Assembly (NCBI GenBank): GCA_029817715.1
Contig: JARUPY010000434.1
Span: 1,116,001 to 1,180,000, forward strand
From: Melastoma dodecandrum
Taxonomy: Eukaryota > Streptophyta > Magnoliopsida > Myrtales > Melastomataceae
Length of the DNA stretch: 64,000 nt
Direction: 5' to 3'
A program made the translations under genes and the position numbers. Of the stretch, positions 59,845 through 64,000 are shown in pieces; positions within the stretch are counted from its first letter, which is position 1, and every line of letters begins with the position of its first letter. The notes beneath the pieces were generated by a model. The model was not told the DNA's origin. It made no database searches and saw nothing but the letters and a program-made list of their open reading frames with translations.

Positions 59845-60284
59845 TAAACACCTAACCCTGATTGAGAAAGATATGTGAGAAGTTGGAATACAGGACAACA
59901 CGGACACTAATCAGACGGAGACGGACTTGGAGACCGATGGACTTCTCAACCCGCCTTCGTCCAATGGAGAGTAAAACACTCGATCCACTATCAGACGTCC
60001 TAGAATGACTAGCTAGTTATAGGGCGTCCAGAATAAACAAAGCACGATGTAATGTGTTTCCTCAGGCATGCATAGACATGCCAAATATTTATTCAATTAA
60101 TAAAGAGGTTCCCAAGACTTATATCATTCAATGCGATCCACTGAGTGAGATAAACTTAGAGATAGCTGATTTACCGCGTATCACATATCTCATCTCACTG
60201 ATAAGTGAGGATGAAGTAGGCAACATTAGCAAAATCCTTCGCACGTACAAAGATTGTTTCACTTCGGAAGGTATCGTCGATGGC

Positions 60285-60450
60285 ATCCGTAGGTGCTTCC
60301 GCTTAAGGGTGTCTGTCTGCTGCATTCTCTGGTCTTTCTTCATTCATACGACAATTATACAACGAACCTTCGAGTACGAGTTGCTCGTAGTGCGAGAGAT
60401 TTCCGACGTTTTTGGATTCGACTTGTTCAGCTATCACTGCTGGAGAGAAC
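60285..60450 (+). repeat. 3' LTR fragment of the Tat-like element
   Basis: Matches 56153-56312: GTAGGTGCTTCC, CTTAAGGGTGYCTGTC, TTTCTTCATTCATA, ACAACGAACCT, AGTTGCTCGTAGTG and AGAGATTTCC.ACGT. It begins inside the LTR at a shared TCCGTAGGTGCTTCC. Confidence 0.8.
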
Positions 60451-60474
60451 ACGTACAAACTCATTCGTATCACG

Positions 60475-60540
60475 AGTACATAAATCATTAAAGTTGATGC
60501 GATTATTTTGAATGAATTTCTATGCAAAATTTATGTTGAG
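60475..60540. repeat. Dispersed repeat, copy 1
   Basis: GTACATAAATCATTAA..TG, GATTATTTT and GCAAAATT..TGTTG also occur in the same order at 62345-62410. Confidence 0.75.
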
Positions 60541-61029
60541 AAGACCTCACCACGCCTTTATAGCTCCAATCAACGTATATGTACCATCCAGCGGGGATGA
60601 ACATATTATTAAATTTATTATTATTATTATATTATTATTATTATTATGGGAAGATGTCGTGTCTTCCGCAGCAATCATAATCGTAAAATAAAATCATAAC
60701 ATGATTTATTTAAAAGATGAACATATCCTTTCTACTTTATCGGGACACCATGAAAAGTGCATGTCAGTTTTCAAGCGACTTTAGAAAACAAAAAATGCGC
60801 ATTTCAAGTTGCTAATCATTTGTCCGTTTCACCGATTGCCTATTATAAAACCCAAAAAAAAAAATGAAAATATGAGAGTGGATCGTATTTCATCATAGAG
60901 TTTGAATATGAATTTCCCCTGAAGGTCATGATTCATGTGGAAACTCATCGAAATGTCAAACGTGAACAACCTTGTCGGGTCGGAGTCAAGAGCAGCACGT
61001 TTTAACGTTTCATTACTATTAATAATAAG
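60541..61029. other. AT-rich spacer with a TTA repeat
   Basis: A (TTA)n tract at about 60612-60648; otherwise nothing recognised. Confidence 0.5.
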
Positions 61030-61276
61030 GTCTAATTAGTAATTATATCATGTACTATACCCATTTTTTCCGATCTATCCTATCGTTTGAAACGTATCCT
61101 ACAGTAACCCATACTTAAGGCGTTATTTCGAAGTTATCCTCCGTTAGCTTCATTTCTGACCGAGTCCGACGTATCCGCACACGTGGCTATGACGGCATTA
61201 AAAATCACCGTTAGCCAAACGATAGGATAGATCGGAAAAAATGGAAAAAGTACAGGATAGAATTGCTAATTAAGCC
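61030..61276. mobile_element. MITE-like element with inverted ends of about 60 bp
   Basis: Left arm GGTCTAATTAGTAATTATAT ... CCGATCTATCCTATCGTTTG; the right end on the minus strand reads GGCTTAATTAGCAATTCTAT ... CCGATCTATCCTATCGTTTG. Total length about 247 bp, no frame. Target duplication is unclear. Confidence 0.75.
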
Positions 61277-61767
61277 AAAAATATAAAAGATTCACATAAT
61301 CCAAAATTAGCTCGAGCCCCTAAACCTTTTAAGGAAAGAATGAAATAAACCCCCGATTGTCAATTTCGAATTATTCCCCACACGTGTCAATTTCGGATGG
61401 CGATACGTGTCTGAGATAGAAAATGGAATCGGTTCTCTACTGAATGTCGGGTGAGGTATGCCAGGTAAGTTACAGCTGATGCTGATGTACACGGGCCTAC
61501 TTTCCCTCAAGGCGGTCGAAACGGCTTTGTCGATTTGTTCATGGGCATCTTCCAGGTTTTTCACGACTGCCTAAAATACTCGTGAATTGACAGAAGTTCC
61601 TTGCATTCGGACCATTAATCGGAAATGAAACCACATTATATAATATACAGACCCGGGAAGGACTGAACTAACCTGGTAGCAGGTCATAGTTTGGAAGCAG
61701 CAGAGCTCCTGAGTGAAATCAAGCAACTAATGGTGTGGTGCAGGATCCGGTTACTCCCATCGTGTTG
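61277..61767. other. Spacer
   Basis: Minus-strand frame 61564-61307 has no motif I can assign with confidence; it includes RPVYISISCNLPGIPHP, which resembles the thiamine-diphosphate enzyme pyruvate decarboxylase (PVYISISCNL.GIPHPTF). It is probably a short captured gene scrap. Confidence 0.45.
61307..61564 (-). pseudogene. Pyruvate decarboxylase gene fragment (probable)
   Basis: Minus-strand stretch LEDAHEQIDKAVSTALRESR followed by PVYISISCNLPGIPHPTFSR and EPIPFSIS. In plant pyruvate decarboxylases the same order occurs in the N-terminal ThDP-binding half (DAHE.ID.AISTAL.ESKPVYISI.CNL..IPHPTF...PVPF). The fragment covers about 60 residues, starts at an AG-like border after 61564 and runs into unrelated sequence. 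No other exons are seen nearby on either side. It looks like a fragment captured by the surrounding repeats or an exon left from an old duplication. Confidence 0.7.
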
Positions 61768-61768
61768 G

Positions 61769-62110
61769 GACACGTCGGACTACTTCAAGATGGGACCTAA
61801 CGGAGGGTAACATCGAAGTAACGTCTTAAGTTGGGGTTACTGTATGATACGTTTCAAACAACCGGATAGATCGGAAAAATGGGGTATAGTACGTGATATA
61901 TTTGCTAATTTGGCCGTTATATTTTAACGGCCTCAGAGCCACGTGTGCGACACGTCGGACTCCGTCAAAATGGGACCTAACGGAGGATAACGTCGATGTA
62001 ACGTCTTAAGTTGGGGCTACTACACGATACGTTTCAAACGACGAGATAGATCGGAAAAATGGGGTATAGTACAGAATGTATTTGCTAATTTAGCCTAATA
62101 GTACAGAATA
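61769..62110. repeat. Two direct repeats of 180 bp related to the MITE-like element
   Basis: GACACGTCGGACT starts at 61769 and 61949. Both copies continue with ATGGGACCTAACGGAGG, AACGTCTTAAGTTGGGG, GATACGTTTCAAAC and GGATAGATCGGAAAAATGGG. The same words occur inverted in the left half of 61030-61276. A short third scrap (TATTTGCTAATATTAGCC) follows at about 62110. Confidence 0.85.
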
Positions 62111-62149
62111 TATTTGCTAATATTAGCCTAATATTTGCTAATATATCCC

Positions 62150-62410
62150 CATGATATTATTGTTACCTTTTAAGTCATGTGTCGTAGCAGGTTTGCTGAG
62201 TTTTCTAATACATATCTTCGATCGCAGGGCTTCGCCATGAAATGATGCCCTTGTATTTATTTATTTTTGATAACTTAAGATGTTTTTATAATTAATTACT
62301 ACATGGGTTTATGTTTACGGACAAACTGAGTAGTGAGTCCCTTATAAGACAAGTACATAAATCATTAATGTGATTATTTTGTACGAATTTTTACGCAAAA
62401 TTAGTGTTGT
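62150..62410. repeat. Dispersed repeats, second copies
   Basis: 62150-62265 pairs with 52686-52810; 62345-62410 pairs with 60475-60540. Their adjacency here suggests both belong to one larger repeat family. Confidence 0.65.
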
Positions 62411-62717
62411 TGAAAATAAAAATTATATATTATATCACGCTTTTACTTAAAAGTTCGAGCTTTTAGGACAGTTGACATTCACTACTGCACAATAGTGGTA
62501 TCATAGTCAAAAGGTCGGGCAATTCTTCCTGCAATCATCAATCATCGTCGATATGAACATTGAAACGTATTATTTCTGAACTATAATTTTATGTTTTCCC
62601 TATAAATGGACCGGTCGAGATCATTCATATGCTCACGCTGCTGGACTTGCCGCTGGACGCTGTAGACGTGCGGTGGACGGAGTGTGGTCGAAGATAGTGG
62701 CGGATGTGAATACCAAG

Positions 62718-62860
62718 GCTACGGTTGCTCACCCTGGTGGCGAAACGAAGGCGAAATTCGGTTGTTGGAGCTACGGTTGCTCACTCTGACGGTGGAAGTG
62801 AAGGCGGAGTTTGGTTGTCGGAGCTACGGTTGCTCACTCCGACGGTGAAAGTGAAGACCA
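62718..62860. repeat. 52-bp tandem repeat, about 2.7 units
   Basis: GCTACGGTTGCTCAC starts at 62718, 62770 and 62823, each followed by a GTGGAAGTGAAGGCGGA-like stretch. Confidence 0.88.
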
Positions 62861-63100
62861 ATGAAACCTTAAGGGTTTCTCCCAAGTCGGGGAATCCTAA
62901 CAATCTAAGGGGTGACAAGCAAAACAAATCTTTTGTGTGTTTGATTGATCGTGAACTTTCAAGGACGATCTTCCCCCTTTTTATATTGAATCTTGTGGCA
63001 TCCGGGGTGTTTGACACATTCTCCAAGAATCTCTCCAGGTCGTGTCTCTCTCAAACAACCTCCAGAAATCTCGGAATCGGTTTGATCCTAGATTTGGGTC

Positions 63101-63230
63101 GTAGACATGGGCCATAGACAAGGCCCGTAGACATGGGCCGTAGACAATGCCCGTAGACAATGCCCGTAGACAGGGCCCGCAGACAGGGCCCGCAGACATG
63201 GGCCGTAGACATGGACCGTAGACAATGTAT
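63101..63230. repeat. 13-bp minisatellite, ten units
   Basis: Units of the form GTAGACATGGGCC, with variants GTAGACAATGCCC and GCAGACAGGGCCC, in uninterrupted 13-base spacing. Open frames on the minus strand here (GPCLRALS-type repeats) are by-products of the repeat. Confidence 0.93.
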
Positions 63231-63483
63231 GCCACGTTCTTAGGATATTTTGCCAGGTCGTGGCCCTCTCAATCAACTTCTTATAATCTTGGGAACAACC
63301 TGATCCTGGCAAATATGGGTCTTATCCACGTCGTAAACTTAACAGTTTCTTTTCCTCACATTAAATTAAAGGATTAGAAACTTATCCCCAGATTTTCTCC
63401 AGCTGAAGATCTTTTCAAATCATGGGAATGTGGCCCCATTATCCTCTTTCCAAAAGTCTCGGAGTCAAGATCTTTTCTGATCC
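63231..63483. other. Spacer between minisatellites
   Basis: No gene recognised. Confidence 0.5.
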
Positions 63484-63565
63484 TCGTAGACTCTGACCCT
63501 CATAGACTCCGACCCCCCGTAGACACCGACCCACGTAGACTCTGACCCCCGTAAATTCTAACCCC
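63484..63565. repeat. About 16-bp minisatellite, five units
   Basis: Units like CGTAGACTCTGACCCC with length and base variation. They share the GTAGAC core with the array at 63101-63230. Confidence 0.85.
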
Positions 63566-64000
63566 GCTAGTCCTTTGTAGACTTAGTACTTCCTTGGCGG
63601 GCTCACATAACGGTGGGCTTGTAAACGCTCTTAAAGACCCCTGGCTTATGGGCTTTGTAAAATGAGCCCAAAATTTATGTCACGATCTTGGTAGACTTGA
63701 TATGGGTCGGCGAAATAGGTTTGTGGGTTTCTCATAATTAAGCCCGAGATTTTGCCATGTCAACACAGCCATGTAAAATAAAACATTTCAAACGGGATTC
63801 TATAAGATAGAATGTATGACATGTATCGTGAAATGATTTGTAGGACATAGAGAATTTTATAAAAGTTCGACAAACTCACCCAAAATTTTGAGGGTTGTCA
63901 CTAAATGAAACGTAATACCAAATACATAAGGTGATGCAAAATGAATCTTCAGTAGCACAAACTGGAGGTTCTACACCAATAAGTGAATGATTTGCACGGG
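63566..64000. other. Right edge, no recognised gene
   Basis: Non-coding. Includes GGGCTTRTRAAC..CTT-like words typical of gypsy LTR regions, but nothing assignable. Confidence 0.45.

Larger units (their letters stand above)
55880..60450 (+). mobile_element. Tat-like Ty3/gypsy deletion derivative (gag and protease only)
   Basis: LTR, primer-like site, gag (56354 to about 58550), linker and aspartic protease (59182-59570), then about 700 bases ending in PLSEINLEIADLPRITYLIS-like and KILRTYKDCFTSEG-like sequence. The latter is the segment just before reverse transcriptase in Tat pols. At about 60285 it runs straight into LTR sequence. Reverse transcriptase, RNase H and integrase, normally some 3 kb, are absent. 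It could only have moved with help from a complete relative. Confidence 0.78.

Noticed and set aside
62981..63312. Minus-strand frames with GPCLRALS repeats
   Set aside because: Produced by the 13-bp minisatellite; the repeat length is not a multiple of three and no gene context exists.

Overview
This is nuclear DNA from a flowering plant, probably a eudicot. The evidence is introns with GT-AG borders, a 377-residue plant actin with the usual plant intron positions, a secreted plant pectin methylesterase, a plant-only cytochrome P450 (CYP79), and a dense mixture of decayed Ty1/copia and Ty3/gypsy retrotransposons. The species cannot be named from the sequence.

Layout. 1-7362 (minus strand): two different copia elements joined head to tail. 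A 503-bp LTR, an initiator-Met primer site, and gag, protease and integrase of one family run into gag, protease, integrase and reverse transcriptase of a second, SIRE-like family that leaves the window at base 1. 9179-11270 (plus): an intact actin gene with a leader intron. 13367-14755 and 18275-19220: two copies of an odd transposon with no coding capacity, made almost entirely of palindromic TGTACTAGTACA / TTAGTACAWTGTACTAA units inside terminal inverted repeats and flanked by 9-10 bp target duplications (Mutator-like hallmark). Between them, at 15094-16579, lies an intact five-exon pectinesterase gene. 20769-22480 is a broken FAR1/MULE transposase. It is followed, on the other strand, by a broken Ulp1-type cysteine protease, a combination known from Kaonashi/CUMULE-type Mutator elements. 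23380-25355 (minus) is a decayed SIRE-like copia.

25600-33500 is a nest: an Athila-type gypsy on the minus strand, split by a Ty3/gypsy element on the plus strand with its own LTR pair. 36395-42610 holds a copia LTR and copia pol fragments (minus), an Athila/Tat gag with an Asp-tRNA primer site (plus), and a Tat reverse transcriptase (plus). 43430-46950 (minus) is a third SIRE-like copia remnant. 50536-52339 (plus) is a CYP79 gene, complete except for one in-frame stop in exon 2, so a recent pseudogene or null allele. 55880-60450 (plus) is a Tat-like gypsy deletion derivative that keeps gag and protease but has lost reverse transcriptase and integrase. 61030-62110 is a cluster of MITE-like repeats, and 62718-63565 holds three minisatellites.

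Only actin and pectinesterase look fully functional. They have no evident shared pathway. The rest is transposon sediment, and its most unusual parts are the palindrome-built transposons, the MULE/Ulp1 pair, the chimeric copia and the freshly broken CYP79. Introns and ends were placed by eye from splice signals and protein family knowledge. No alignment or database search was run.
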